From positions 1-64,000 of the forward strand of contig JAHFSY010000004.1 of NCBI GenBank assembly GCA_023269615.1: a DNA stretch of 64,000 nucleotides, read 5' to 3'. A program made the position numbers and the translations under genes. The stretch is from Verrucomicrobiota bacterium (GTDB taxonomy: Bacteria > Verrucomicrobiota > Verrucomicrobiia > JABWAM01). How positions within the stretch are numbered: position 1 is the stretch's first letter; every line of letters starts with the position of its first letter. The notes below the pieces were generated by a model. That model was given only the letters and a program-made list of their open reading frames with translations. It was not told the origin of the DNA and did not search any database. Below, piece by piece: positions 26,104-34,739 of this stretch.

Positions 26104-27042
26104 CTACTCCGCCCTCGTCAACTTCCAGACGTCCGGTGTCAAATTGTTGCCCGCCATCATCCACAACGCGTCGTCGTGCACGAATGCGCTCGCTGCATGG
26201 CGTGGGAGCCACGGAGTGCCGGGGACCTCCTCCCAATTCACCCCATCCGCGGAATGCCAGACGTCATTCATGTTCCCGATGCCCCGACAATATCCCTCCA
26301 TCACCCACAGCCGTCCGTCGAACACCGCCACGTCGTGGTACTGGCGGGCGGGCCATTGGGCGGACTTCGTGTGACACTTCCACTTCACGCCATCGGCGGA
26401 GCTCCAGACATCGTTGAAGTATTTTCGTTTCGGCTTTTTTGGCGTGTCGTACGTGCCGCCGCCGAGGATCCACATGCGCCCCTTGAATACCGCGGCGCCG
26501 CCGATCATGCCGCGCGGGCCCCAGGGTGCATTCTCCGTCACGCGCTTCCATTTGACGCCGTCGACGGAGTTCCAGACATCGCTGTAGAAAATCTCCTCTG
26601 CGGGTGCGTACTGGGGCAGCGTCTGCCCGCCCATGATCCAAAGCTTTCCCTTGAACGCCACGGTGGAATGAAGGCAGCGCGGGCCCCAGGGCACATGGTC
26701 GTGAACCCGCTTCCACCCTGCGCCGTCGGGAGTGGACCATACATCATTCTGGTAGTGGCCCTGGATGCAATCGCCGCCGATGATCCACATTTTTTTCCGG
26801 TGCACCGCGTAGCCGGCGGTATGGCGACATTCCCATGGAGCCTGCCTCAACTCGAGTTTCCAGGCTGCGCCGTCGGCGGTAGACCAGACTTCGCTGTTGC
26901 AGACCTTCGGAAAAAAAATGTTGTCGGTGGGATTCCACCCTCCGAGCAGCCACATGCGGTTGTTGAAGGCCAGCGCCCCTGCGCCGTCGCGCGCGGCAAA
27001 GGGTGCATTCTCGGTTACTTTTGTCCAGCGGTAGGTTGACAT
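26104..27042 (-). CDS. Kelch-type beta-propeller protein, cytoplasmic
   Basis: A 312-aa protein built from about six repeats of 45-55 residues, each with the pattern NDVW-S-DG--WK-----PW-PR-------F----W--GG (for example YSDVWNSVDGVKWKRVTENAPWGPR, FNDVWSSADGVKWK). This is a six-bladed kelch/galactose-oxidase-like propeller, unusually rich in Trp. There is no signal peptide, so it would be cytosolic unless exported otherwise. Kelch propellers of this kind include sialate mutarotases and binding proteins; the specific role is unknown. Independent of neighbours by spacing. Confidence 0.82.
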   Translation of the reverse strand: MSTYRWTKVTENAPFAARDGAGALAFNNRMWLLGGWNPTDNIFFPKVCNSEVWSTADGAAWKLELRQAPWECRHTAGYAVHRKKMWIIGGDCIQGHYQNDVWSTPDGAGWKRVHDHVPWGPRCLHSTVAFKGKLWIMGGQTLPQYAPAEEIFYSDVWNSVDGVKWKRVTENAPWGPRGMIGGAAVFKGRMWILGGGTYDTPKKPKRKYFNDVWSSADGVKWKCHTKSAQWPARQYHDVAVFDGRLWVMEGYCRGIGNMNDVWHSADGVNWEEVPGTPWLPRHAASAFVHDDALWMMAGNNLTPDVWKLTRAE

Positions 27043-27122
27043 GGTGGAAATGAGATTTGTGTCCTGTTCACTTGGAGGAAGAATTTACGCAAATCGAGAG
27101 AATAAATGGCTTCACTTCAGGC

Positions 27123-28034
27123 TCATCGCGATTTCAGGATGCGGGCGGCATGAAAGGCGCGCGTGAGGTGAAGACCCTCCGTGTCGGGTTTGGAGTTGAT
27201 CCACTCATCCAGTTGCTCGCGCGGAATCTCGGACTCATAATTTTTCAGCGCTTCAAAGGCGGCGCCCACGACGACAGTCTGGTTGATGCCTGCTTCTTCG
27301 GGCGGCGACTTCGGAGGGGACGCGATGATTTTCATCACAAAATCATAGATCGCCTGGTCGTGGGGGGCTCCGCCCAGCGCCTTGAGCGCCCCGGTTGCCA
27401 GATTTTCCCGCCACTGACTGCTGCCATGGCAAAACACATGCGGATTGCCTTCCAGGATGGCGTATGCTTCCGCAACAGCGGGGGGAAACGAGGACAGGTG
27501 CTTCGTCAGCTTGGTCCGCGTGTCGTTTTTCTCGGAAACGTCCATGGGCAGCCCGGATTTTTCGGAAATCACGATGGAATTCGGAACCGCATCGAGCAGG
27601 CCATAATCCGCCTGGACAACCCGCTCACCCCGGATGGTGCGCTGGCGCTGTTTTGAATCGCCACGCTGGCTGGCCATCCAGTTTGAGGAGAAGTCAACGA
27701 TCCAGAGCTCATAAACGCTGAGGCCGCCCGGATTGATGATGCTCACTTTGTCGGAAGTGATCTCGGTTTCAATCACATCCACAGGTTTTCCATCGTGAAG
27801 AACCTGGAATGTGTGCTTGCCCGGCGTGATTTCGATCTGCGCTGAAAAAGCGGGGCGCAGCGTTTGCAGGGGCTTGCCATCCAGAACAAATTGCCACGTT
27901 TCGTCGGACCCATTATCCAGGTTGACCCGCGCCTTGGGGGAAGCGTGCTCATGCGAACAGGCCATCGGAAAAGACAGGGCGATGGCAAGAATGGCTGCAA
28001 ACATACGTCGGCTGACATGCTCCACGCGATGCAT
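27123..28034 (-). CDS. Hypothetical lipoprotein
   Basis: A 303-aa protein from ATG 28034 with signal MFAAILAIALSFPMAC (lipobox FPMAC). The mature N-terminus has an Ig-like beta domain (RVNLDNGSDETWQFVLDGKPLQTLRPAFSAQIEITPGKHTFQVLHDGKPVD), the pattern seen in carboxypeptidase-regulatory-like or PEGA domains. The C-terminal half is helical (LTKHLSSFPPAVAEAYAILEGNP, DFVMKIIAS). No catalytic motif. Divergent from the Rsm22-like gene (112 bp). Confidence 0.7.
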   Translation of the reverse strand: MHRVEHVSRRMFAAILAIALSFPMACSHEHASPKARVNLDNGSDETWQFVLDGKPLQTLRPAFSAQIEITPGKHTFQVLHDGKPVDVIETEITSDKVSIINPGGLSVYELWIVDFSSNWMASQRGDSKQRQRTIRGERVVQADYGLLDAVPNSIVISEKSGLPMDVSEKNDTRTKLTKHLSSFPPAVAEAYAILEGNPHVFCHGSSQWRENLATGALKALGGAPHDQAIYDFVMKIIASPPKSPPEEAGINQTVVVGAAFEALKNYESEIPREQLDEWINSKPDTEGLHLTRAFHAARILKSR

Positions 28035-28146
28035 GGGCGCTGTTGTATGGGTGTCACCCCGCGATGTCAACGCGGCATGCTGCTGCTCATGGCCCGGCGG
28101 ATGGCGCCACTCGACAAACTCGTGGCGGGCGACGTAACATCCCGCG

Positions 28147-29118
28147 ATGAACTGGGATCATCTCGACTGGGCGGCGCTGCATCGGATGCGGTCCAGTTTC
28201 CTGGGGAAGCCCCAGGCGGATTACTGGAAATCCCTCAGTGACATCGAGGCTTATGACATGACTTTTGGCCAGCGCATCGCCTGGAAATGGGATGCGGTGC
28301 TTGGCGAGTTGCACCAGCGCGGTTGGGTTGCCCCTTCCCGGGCCGTGTTGGATTGGGGATGCGGCAGCGGGATTGCAGGGCGCCGCTTCATCGAATCGTT
28401 CGGACCTCAGAATTTTGACGCGCTCTCACTTTGGGATCATTCCACGCTGGCTTGTGAGTTTGCAAAGCAACAAGCCCGGGAGAAGTTTCCAGCCCTCGAT
28501 GTCAAGCGGGAGGAGCCTCCCTTGATTCCCGACTCAAGCATCTGGCTTCTCAGCCATGTGCTCAATGAACTCACGGAAAAAAATCGCGGCGAACTTTTTG
28601 GATTGTTGCCTCGTGCCACAGCCATCATCTGGGTGGAGCCCGGAACGCATGAAATCAGCCGCGACCTCATTGCGTTCCGGGACCGGCTTCTGGAACAATT
28701 TCAGGTGGTCGCGCCGTGCACGCATCAAGCAGGCTGCGGCCTCATGACGGAAGGAAATCAGAAACACTGGTGTCACCACTTTGCCCAGCCGCCCAGCCAC
28801 GTGTTTCGGGATCGGAATTGGCAGAGGTTTGGCCGGGAACTGGGCATTGATTTACGTAGTTTGCCCTACAGCTTTCTTGTGCTCGAAAGAAAGGGGATGC
28901 GGAGAACGGATGCACCGTTGGGGATGTCCCGGATCATTGGCGAACCGCGCCAGTACAAAGGCTACTGCAAAATTCTTTCATGCCAGTTCGCAGGGGTTGA
29001 GGAGTTGATGTTGCAGAAACGGGATGACCCGGAACTTTTTCGCGCAATCAAGAAACACGATGCATCCGCCATCCAGAAGTGGAAGCGGGAAGAGGGACGG
29101 ATCCTGGGCCTGGTGTGA
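28147..29118 (+). CDS. Rsm22-like small-subunit ribosome methyltransferase family protein
   Basis: A 323-aa SAM-dependent methyltransferase. The SAM motif is VLDWGCGSGIAG (residues 67-78). After it, SSIWLLSHVLNELTEKNRGELFGLL and AIIWVEPGTHEISRDLIAFRDRLLE match Rsm22, and the family's Cys/His cluster is present as CTHQAGCGLMTEGNQKHWCHHF. Rsm22 proteins associate with the small ribosomal subunit; the bacterial target is not well established. It begins a plus-strand RNA-related run with the DEAD-box helicase and RluA genes. Confidence 0.85.
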   Translation: MNWDHLDWAALHRMRSSFLGKPQADYWKSLSDIEAYDMTFGQRIAWKWDAVLGELHQRGWVAPSRAVLDWGCGSGIAGRRFIESFGPQNFDALSLWDHSTLACEFAKQQAREKFPALDVKREEPPLIPDSSIWLLSHVLNELTEKNRGELFGLLPRATAIIWVEPGTHEISRDLIAFRDRLLEQFQVVAPCTHQAGCGLMTEGNQKHWCHHFAQPPSHVFRDRNWQRFGRELGIDLRSLPYSFLVLERKGMRRTDAPLGMSRIIGEPRQYKGYCKILSCQFAGVEELMLQKRDDPELFRAIKKHDASAIQKWKREEGRILGLV

Positions 29119-29178
29119 GCCGAAAGTTCCGAAGTCTTTTGTTGGTGATGCGATTCGATCTGCCTATAGTGGGAGACT

Positions 29179-31023
29179 GTGAACAAACGACTTTTCTCCG
29201 ACATGGGGCTTTCCCCGGAAATCCTGAAGGCCATTGACAAGCTGGGGTTCGAGGAGGCTTCTCCCGTTCAAGCGGAGGCCATTCCCCTCATCCTGGAAGG
29301 AGGCGATGTCCTGGGACAATCGCAAACGGGTTCCGGAAAGACGGCCGCATTTGCCATTCCAGCCGTGGAGCGCGTGGATCCAAAAAATCGCGAGGTCCAG
29401 GTTCTCATCCTGTGTCCCACCCGGGAACTGGCCATGCAAGTGGCCGACGAAGTTCATAAGCTGTCGCTGTTCAAGAGCGGCGTTCGCTCAGTTCCCATCT
29501 ATGGAGGAGCATCCTATGAGCGCCAGCTCCAGGCGCTGCACCAGGGCGTGCAAATCGTGATTGGCACCCCGGGCCGCGTCATGGATCACATGCGTCGTGG
29601 AACCTTGAAGCTTGCCGCCGCACACATGGTGATCCTTGACGAGGCGGACCTGATGCTCGACATGGGTTTTCGGGAGGACATCGAGACCATTCTTGCGGCC
29701 GTGCCAAAAGAGCGTCAGTTCATTTTTTTCTCGGCCACCCTGTCCAGGCCGATCCAGGAGTTGATTCGCAAGTTCGCAAGGAATCCCAAAAGCGTGCGGA
29801 TCGACGAGAACAGGGCACTCACGGTGTCCACGGTGGAACAGGTTTACTATGAGATTCAGCGCTATGGAAAAATGGAGGCCCTCACCCGCATCATCGATCT
29901 GCATGACATCAAGCTGGCGATCATTTTTTGCAACACCAAGCGCATGGTGGATGAGCTTACGGACGACCTTCTGGCCAAGGGTTATCTTGCCGATCGCCTT
30001 CATGGGGACATCAACCAGGCGGTGCGAACCCGCGTGATGGAAAAATTTCGCAACTCGGCCTTCGATCTCCTGGTTGCCACGGATGTGGCGGCCCGCGGAA
30101 TTGACGTGGAAAACGTGGAGGCCGTCTTCAATTACGACCTTCCTTATTATACGGAAGACTACGTGCACCGCATCGGGCGCACCGGGCGGGCGGGGCGCAA
30201 GGGGCTGGCCATCACGTTTGTGCAGGGTCGCGACATCCACATGATCAGCCGCATCGAGCGCTTTACAAAAACCAGGATTCGGCGCGCCGTGGTGCCCACC
30301 ATGGATGAGGTGGATGAAAAACGCCTCGGAAGTTTTTTTGAAAAATTGCGGAAAACGCTTGAGCTCGGAAAATACAAAAAGCATGACCTGATGATTGACC
30401 AGCTTTTGGAACAGGGTTTTTCAGCCACGGACATCTCCTCGGCTCTTTTGCATCACCTTCTCGGCTCACAGTCTTCCCATGAGCAGGCCGCGCCAAAGAG
30501 GAAAAGCTTTGCGCCAGCGGAAGCTGCTCCCGTCCCAAACCGGCCCCAGGTGATTCCACTCCCGTCATTGACGCCCGCCGCTTCCCGGCCTTTTGTTGAA
30601 CATCGAAAGCCGGAGAATGGCCATGGTAAATTCCGCAACCCCACGGATCGGAGCCAGCCCCGGTCGCTCCCCGAGCGGGGGATGCAGCGCCTGAAGCTCA
30701 ATGTAGGCAAGGTTCTGGGAGTGGGGCCGGGTGATGTCGTTGGAAAAATTCTCGGCCTCACCAATCTTTCGCCGAAGATGGTGGGCGCCATTGCGCTTTT
30801 CGATGACCACCTGTTCGTGGATGTCGCACGGGAGCACGCTTCCCTCATCGCCACCAAACTTTCGAAAAATGAAATCCACGGCCAAAGGCTGCAGGTTGAC
30901 CTGGTGGAGGCGGCGAGCGGTCCGCCCCCAAGACGCGAATTCGGGGACGGCAAGGGAAGAAAACCCCATGTGTCTGGCCAGCGGCCCCCGGGCCAGGGGT
31001 TTTACCGCAAGTTCAAGAAATAA
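29179..31023 (+). CDS. DEAD-box ATP-dependent RNA helicase with DbpA-type RNA-binding tail
   Basis: A 614-aa helicase starting at GTG 29179 (GGGAGA just upstream). All core motifs are present: SQTGSGKT (48-55), PTRELA (80-85), TPGR, DEAD (154-157), FFSATL, and HRIGRTGR. The C-terminus has a basic linker and a DbpA/CsdA-type RNA-binding domain (LKLNVGKVLGVGPGDVVGKILGLTNLSPKMVG, HLFVDVAREHASLIATKL). It likely remodels rRNA during ribosome assembly or acts in cold adaptation. The pseudouridine synthase gene starts 17 bp downstream, suggesting one RNA-maturation operon. Confidence 0.95.
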   Translation: MNKRLFSDMGLSPEILKAIDKLGFEEASPVQAEAIPLILEGGDVLGQSQTGSGKTAAFAIPAVERVDPKNREVQVLILCPTRELAMQVADEVHKLSLFKSGVRSVPIYGGASYERQLQALHQGVQIVIGTPGRVMDHMRRGTLKLAAAHMVILDEADLMLDMGFREDIETILAAVPKERQFIFFSATLSRPIQELIRKFARNPKSVRIDENRALTVSTVEQVYYEIQRYGKMEALTRIIDLHDIKLAIIFCNTKRMVDELTDDLLAKGYLADRLHGDINQAVRTRVMEKFRNSAFDLLVATDVAARGIDVENVEAVFNYDLPYYTEDYVHRIGRTGRAGRKGLAITFVQGRDIHMISRIERFTKTRIRRAVVPTMDEVDEKRLGSFFEKLRKTLELGKYKKHDLMIDQLLEQGFSATDISSALLHHLLGSQSSHEQAAPKRKSFAPAEAAPVPNRPQVIPLPSLTPAASRPFVEHRKPENGHGKFRNPTDRSQPRSLPERGMQRLKLNVGKVLGVGPGDVVGKILGLTNLSPKMVGAIALFDDHLFVDVAREHASLIATKLSKNEIHGQRLQVDLVEAASGPPPRREFGDGKGRKPHVSGQRPPGQGFYRKFKK

Positions 31024-31040
31024 TCCTGCCGTCCATTTGC

Positions 31041-32030
31041 ATGGCGCTGAAGGAAATTCATCACGAGGTGGGCCCCCACGAGTCCGGGCGGATCGATCGC
31101 GTGGTCCAAAGCCTCACAAAGCTTTCCAGGGCCGATGTTCGCGGCCTCTTCGAACACGGCTGTATCTTCCTCAACGTGGCTCCATGCCAGGATTCGGGTA
31201 CCCAGGTGAGTCAGGGGTCCAAGGTTTCTATCAAGTATGATCCACATCAGCGTTATAAAGAGCGTGCGCGATACCGTAGCAGCCGATTCCGAACTATTCA
31301 CGAGGATCCGTATCTTTTGGTGGTGGAGAAATCAGCGGGAATCCTGACTGTGCCCACCAAGCGGCATGAAAAGGAAAATCTCATGGAGGCGATCAAGGTC
31401 TATTTGCTCCGAAGCGGCGCCCCGCGATCCCATGCCGCCGTCGTGCACCGCCTGGACAGGGACACATCCGGACTGCTGGTTGTTGGAAAAAACGATCATA
31501 TTGCCCAGAAGTTGAAGGCACAATTTGAAGCACACAAACCCCTTCGCGAATATCTGGCCATCGTTTCAGGAACCCTCGCGCAGGCAAGGGGAACCTTCCG
31601 GAGTATTCTTGAAACCGATGAGGATCTGAACCAGCGCTCGATCTCCGAAAACACGGGAGGACGAAAACCGCACGGAAAGATGGGGAACAAGCCACCTCAG
31701 CAGTCGAGGGGCAAACTTGCGATCACGCACTACGAAATCTTGGAAACTTTCCGGGACGCCACGCTGGTCAAAGTGAGGCTTGAGACCGGAAGACGAAACC
31801 AGATCCGCGTTCACTTCTCTGAAGCGGGCCATCCGGTCCTCGGCGATAGCCGTTATGAACCGGAACGTGCCCGCCATCGTTCATGGAGATATCCGCGCCT
31901 TGCCCTGCACGCAGCAAAACTGGGTTTCACACACCCAATCACCGGCAAAAATCTTTTTTTCGAATCCGCACCCGGCATCGAGTTCCAGGAATTTCTCGCG
32001 TCACATCGCACTAATAAAACTGCCTTGTAG
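31041..32030 (+). CDS. RluA-family RNA pseudouridine synthase
   Basis: A 329-aa enzyme with an N-terminal S4 domain (IDRVVQSLTKLSRADVRGLFEHGCIFLN) and the RluA catalytic motif HRLDRDTSG (136-144; Asp139). The later RLETGRRNQIRVHFSEAGHPVLGDSRY is the standard RluA block. It converts uridine to pseudouridine in rRNA or tRNA; the exact site is not predictable. Its TAG stop lies inside the left arm of a REP-like palindrome (32025-32118), so the repeat now supplies the end of the protein (NKTAL). Confidence 0.93.
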   Translation: MALKEIHHEVGPHESGRIDRVVQSLTKLSRADVRGLFEHGCIFLNVAPCQDSGTQVSQGSKVSIKYDPHQRYKERARYRSSRFRTIHEDPYLLVVEKSAGILTVPTKRHEKENLMEAIKVYLLRSGAPRSHAAVVHRLDRDTSGLLVVGKNDHIAQKLKAQFEAHKPLREYLAIVSGTLAQARGTFRSILETDEDLNQRSISENTGGRKPHGKMGNKPPQQSRGKLAITHYEILETFRDATLVKVRLETGRRNQIRVHFSEAGHPVLGDSRYEPERARHRSWRYPRLALHAAKLGFTHPITGKNLFFESAPGIEFQEFLASHRTNKTAL

Positions 32031-32118
32031 GAGCCGCTGTCAGCGGCGAAAAGCCTGCGGTGACGACGTTCACTTCGCAGTAGAAGCTCCCGGTCGCCGC
32101 TGACAGCGGCTCCTACAA
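32025..32118. repeat. REP-like palindrome, 24-bp perfect arms
   Basis: Left arm 32025-32048 (begins TTGTAGGAGCCGCTGTC) and right arm 32095-32118 are perfect reverse complements across a 46-bp spacer. It can act as a bidirectional terminator between the convergent RluA and uracil-DNA glycosylase genes. The left arm holds the RluA stop codon. A related copy lies at 32786-32851. Confidence 0.9.
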
Positions 32119-32139
32119 GCCCGGAATGCAAACACACTC

Positions 32140-32775
32140 TCAAGGTCCGGGGGATTTGATCCTTTGGAATGAAGAATGACGGGCGCAAAGCCTCAGGGCT
32201 TGTTGAAGCAGGGTTTTGCCGGGCTCCATGCGGTGCCACGGTGAGGCGCCGGAAGGATGGGGCAGGGGAATGAAGTCCGCCTCGTGCCCTGCATACGTGA
32301 TCCGGAACTGGCGTCCGATGACAGCGGCGAGTTTTTGGGCCGGCATGAACTGGTAAATCGCCAGCCGTCCCACGGCAAGAATGAGTTCGGGCTGCAGAAT
32401 TTCAAACTCGCCCTTGAGCCATCGGGAACAATTCGCAACTTCAGTGTCATCGGGTACCCGGTCACCGCCGGTCGGCTTTTTACCGGGAAAACAACGGCAG
32501 ACCGCAGCCATGTAAACACCTTTGCGAAATTGTTCCTCCGTGAGGCCGCAACTTTCCTGGAACCATCGGAACAGGGTCTTGCCGGCGGTCCAGGCAAAGG
32601 GACGTCCGAAGACCGGTTCCTTGTCGCCGGGAGCCTGTCCGACAAGGATGATCCTGCTCACCACCGGCCCGCAACTGACCACCGGCTTGTGCATCTTGGG
32701 ACAAAGTTGGCAGGCGCGCAGATTTTTGACGTGGCGCTCGAGCTTCCTGAACGTGGATGTGGGAGAGTTGGTCAT
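32140..32775 (-). CDS. Uracil-DNA glycosylase, Fe-S type (family 4/5-like)
   Basis: A 211-aa glycosylase. The Fe-S cluster Cys set is CQLC (22, 25), CRC (93, 95) and C116. The catalytic GQAPGDKE (46-53) and the base-flipping PLPHPSGAS (170-178, His173) are in place. Enzymes of this class excise uracil from DNA. The start codon ATG at 32775 is followed upstream by a REP-like repeat (32786-32851), which separates it from the MnmD-like gene on the same strand. Confidence 0.9.
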   Translation of the reverse strand: MTNSPTSTFRKLERHVKNLRACQLCPKMHKPVVSCGPVVSRIILVGQAPGDKEPVFGRPFAWTAGKTLFRWFQESCGLTEEQFRKGVYMAAVCRCFPGKKPTGGDRVPDDTEVANCSRWLKGEFEILQPELILAVGRLAIYQFMPAQKLAAVIGRQFRITYAGHEADFIPLPHPSGASPWHRMEPGKTLLQQALRLCARHSSFQRIKSPGP

Positions 32776-32785
32776 GACAAGTAAG

Positions 32786-32851
32786 TGTAGGAGCGGCTGT
32801 CAGCCGCGACCGGGGTGTTTTCCAGAATCGCCGCTGGCAACGGCTCCTACA
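32786..32851. repeat. REP-like palindrome, second copy
   Basis: Imperfect palindrome starting TGTAGGAGCGGCTGTCAGCC and ending GGCAACGGCTCCTACA, clearly related to 32025-32118 with a shorter spacer. It encodes the last residues (about VGAVASGDSGKHPGRG) and the stop of the MnmD-like gene. Confidence 0.85.
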
Positions 32852-33732
32852 AATTGAGGATGATTCCGGAGTTTTTCCCACGTCGAAGGCTCAAGCGGCG
32901 CCTGGCGGTAGGTGGGCGTCCACATGGGCTCGGCGCTGTGCGATTGCCGGGCCCGCTGCAGCCAGCGTGCTCCAAGAGGTTCTTTGAGCAGATTCATGGA
33001 GTTCGTGGCAATCGTCGTTTCCTCTTTTTTGCCCGTCGCATGGCCCGCCCCGACAAAAAATCCGGCCAGGAGCAGGGTTACACGAAGATTGGTGGCTCGC
33101 GAGTAAGTGGGCATCGCGCAAGGACGGTCCGGATCCAGCAGCTTGAAAATCTGCGCGAAGATCGAATGGGTCCACATGGTCGGATTTTTTGCCGGCGAAT
33201 ACGCGTCGAACAAAATCAAGTGGGGCTTCGGCAGACGGATGGAAGGGTTGGGACTGCAGGCCGCGTTGAGCAGTGTTGGGAAATCAGCCAGGTGAAATTC
33301 CCAATCCACGTGTTGCCGTCCATTTTGAAATGAGCACCTCCCGGCGGTCGCCAGCTCCCGGACCTGTCTGATGTAATCCCGCAGGTACGGAAATTGATCG
33401 ACGTGTTCCAACACAAACTCGAGAGGCTCCAGGGTCTGATCAAAGCTGACCATGCGAAGCGGGCAGGAATGTTCGCGTGAACAGCGGAGAATCGTGAGCG
33501 CGTTGGCGGCGGCGCCGAGGCCCACGTCCCAAACCACAAACTCGCCTTCGTGCTTCTTCAGCCATCCCGGGAGATCAAGTTGACGGACATAAAGCGCCTC
33601 CGCCTCGGCCACCGGCCCGATCACCGGATGAAATGTTTCTCCGTAGGCCAGCGAGTGCAGGCTGTGCGTCCCATTCGCCAGCCCGACGATCCGATAGCCG
33701 CCCGCAGGATCAATGATGGATTTTCGGTTCAA
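32800..33732 (-). CDS. MnmD-like tRNA methyltransferase family protein
   Basis: A 310-aa protein with the start typical of the MnmC2/MnmD family: HSLHSLAYGETFHPVIGPVAEAEALYVRQLDLP, then the SAM-binding VVWDVGLGAAANALTIL and LILFDAYSPAKNPTMWTHSIFAQIFKLLDP. In other bacteria this enzyme methylates nm5(s2)U34 in tRNA. The C-terminal 16 residues come from the REP-like repeat at 32786-32851, so the original end has been replaced. The next gene on this strand is the glycosylase; both may use one promoter upstream of 33732. Confidence 0.82.
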   Translation of the reverse strand: MNRKSIIDPAGGYRIVGLANGTHSLHSLAYGETFHPVIGPVAEAEALYVRQLDLPGWLKKHEGEFVVWDVGLGAAANALTILRCSREHSCPLRMVSFDQTLEPLEFVLEHVDQFPYLRDYIRQVRELATAGRCSFQNGRQHVDWEFHLADFPTLLNAACSPNPSIRLPKPHLILFDAYSPAKNPTMWTHSIFAQIFKLLDPDRPCAMPTYSRATNLRVTLLLAGFFVGAGHATGKKEETTIATNSMNLLKEPLGARWLQRARQSHSAEPMWTPTYRQAPLEPSTWEKLRNHPQFVGAVASGDSGKHPGRG

Positions 33733-33739
33733 AAATCAA

Positions 33740-33880
33740 GTGTCCGGTGAAATGTAGCCGCAAAGGAACGCAGAGAGCGCATAGAAAAACTGGTTCCTGT
33801 TCCCCTTTGTGTTCCTTGCGATCTTTTGCGGCTAAAATCTTTCATGATTCTCAGCCCTCTCACTTGGACTTTCCGGACAC
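33740..33880. repeat. MITE-like element, family A copy 1
   Basis: About 141 bp bounded by GTGTCCGG at 33740 and ACTTTCCGGACAC ending 33880. The interior differs from the other two copies and holds a TTTGTGTTCCTTGCGATCTT segment also found at 34608-34674. The right end is read through by the small membrane-protein gene. Confidence 0.55.
33773..33838. repeat. Direct repeat GAGAGCGCA-GCGGCTA, copy 1
   Basis: Shares GAGAGCGCA(T/A)AGAAAAACTG, then (T)TTTGTGTTCCTTGCGATC and TTTTGCGGCTA with 34608-34674. No coding role. It is a short dispersed sequence, also nested in the MITE-like element. Confidence 0.7.
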
Positions 33881-34165
33881 GCAACTCCGCCTCCGAAAAA
33901 GGTGCCTCAACATGAACAAAATCAGGAATGCAGTAAAGAAGATGGACCACTCAACCAACACAGGGATGATCAGGGTCTCTCGTGCCGCCGGCCGATGGTA
34001 AAGCAAATAAAATGCGGGAACATGACAAAAGAGAGCCAGATAAGTCAGAACACCAAAAACGGCATCAAACACACCGAGATGGAGGTGGTTGGAAATCCAT
34101 ATCGGGGTAACCAAAACCATTTCTGACCCCGTGCTCCACAAAAACACCTTGAGAATTATTTTCAT
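33860..34165 (-). CDS. Small membrane protein (three hydrophobic segments)
   Basis: A 101-aa protein with three hydrophobic stretches (IWISNHLHLGVFDAVFGVLTYLALFCHVPAFYLLY and IPVLVEWSIFFTAFLILFMLRHLF). Not a recognised family. Its last residues (RRRSCVSGKSK) are encoded by the terminal inverted repeat of a MITE-like element (33740-33880), so the original 3' end may be lost. It could also be a chance open frame, but the hydrophobic pattern argues for a gene. Confidence 0.5.
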   Translation of the reverse strand: MKIILKVFLWSTGSEMVLVTPIWISNHLHLGVFDAVFGVLTYLALFCHVPAFYLLYHRPAARETLIIPVLVEWSIFFTAFLILFMLRHLFRRRSCVSGKSK

Positions 34166-34246
34166 GCGAATACGGGACCGGAGCGGCCATATCAGACGTC
34201 ACTTGTCAGCCGCGACGCGTAGCGGCTGAACGAGACTGTTCGGCCT

Positions 34247-34576
34247 TCATGTTGTATGGGATTCGTGTTCAGGAATCATTTCTTCGGTGCGGAAAGCATC
34301 CCAAGAGGCAAAAAAACGAGTCGATGGCCATTGGGGATATTGATCGGGTTTGCCACTCCATGTGAGGTGGACAACTGCCAATGGGCCGTGTGTGGAGTTG
34401 GTCGCATAGAGAACATCATCGCAATTGCGACGCCATGCGATAGCACTGCAGCTTGCTGCAGAAAGGACGTGATCTGATCTTAATTCCTTCTTCAGCTCAG
34501 CTTCCAATCCCGACTTTTTCTCTTCCGGGATCATCATCCAAGGCTCTAGCAGTTCAAATGGTAGGGCGGAATTCAT
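34247..34576 (-). CDS. Hypothetical protein (109 aa)
   Basis: Begins MNSALPFELLEPWMMIPEEKKSGLEAELKKEL at ATG 34576. The C-terminal half (CDDVLYATNSTHGPLAVVHLTWSGKPDQYPQWPSTRFFASWDAF) has the regular Trp/Pro pattern of a conserved single-domain protein rather than a chance frame. No function can be assigned. A short repeat (34608-34674) lies in its upstream region. Confidence 0.6.
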   Translation of the reverse strand: MNSALPFELLEPWMMIPEEKKSGLEAELKKELRSDHVLSAASCSAIAWRRNCDDVLYATNSTHGPLAVVHLTWSGKPDQYPQWPSTRFFASWDAFRTEEMIPEHESHTT

Positions 34577-34607
34577 ATCTTTGCCGAACAGTATGATCAT
34601 GGAACTG

Positions 34608-34674
34608 GAGAGCGCAAAGAAAAACTGATTTCCAGCCTCTTTTGTGTTCCTTGCGATCTTTTGCGGCTAGAATT
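34608..34674. repeat. Direct repeat GAGAGCGCA-GCGGCTA, copy 2
   Basis: Second copy of the 33773-33838 repeat, in the gap between the divergent 34576 and 34740 genes. It shares the block TGTGTTCCTTGCGATCTT with copy 1. Confidence 0.7.
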
Positions 34675-34739
34675 CTCATGGTCTTTGTACATTGAGAAAA
34701 ATGGTTCGAATTTACGTGTGCATGGTGTATGACCGGCCC

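Noticed and set aside
32025-32118. Possible CRISPR or attachment site
   Set aside because: A single inverted repeat with no regular direct repeats or spacers; best explained as a REP-like palindrome/terminator. No CRISPR array was seen anywhere in the window.
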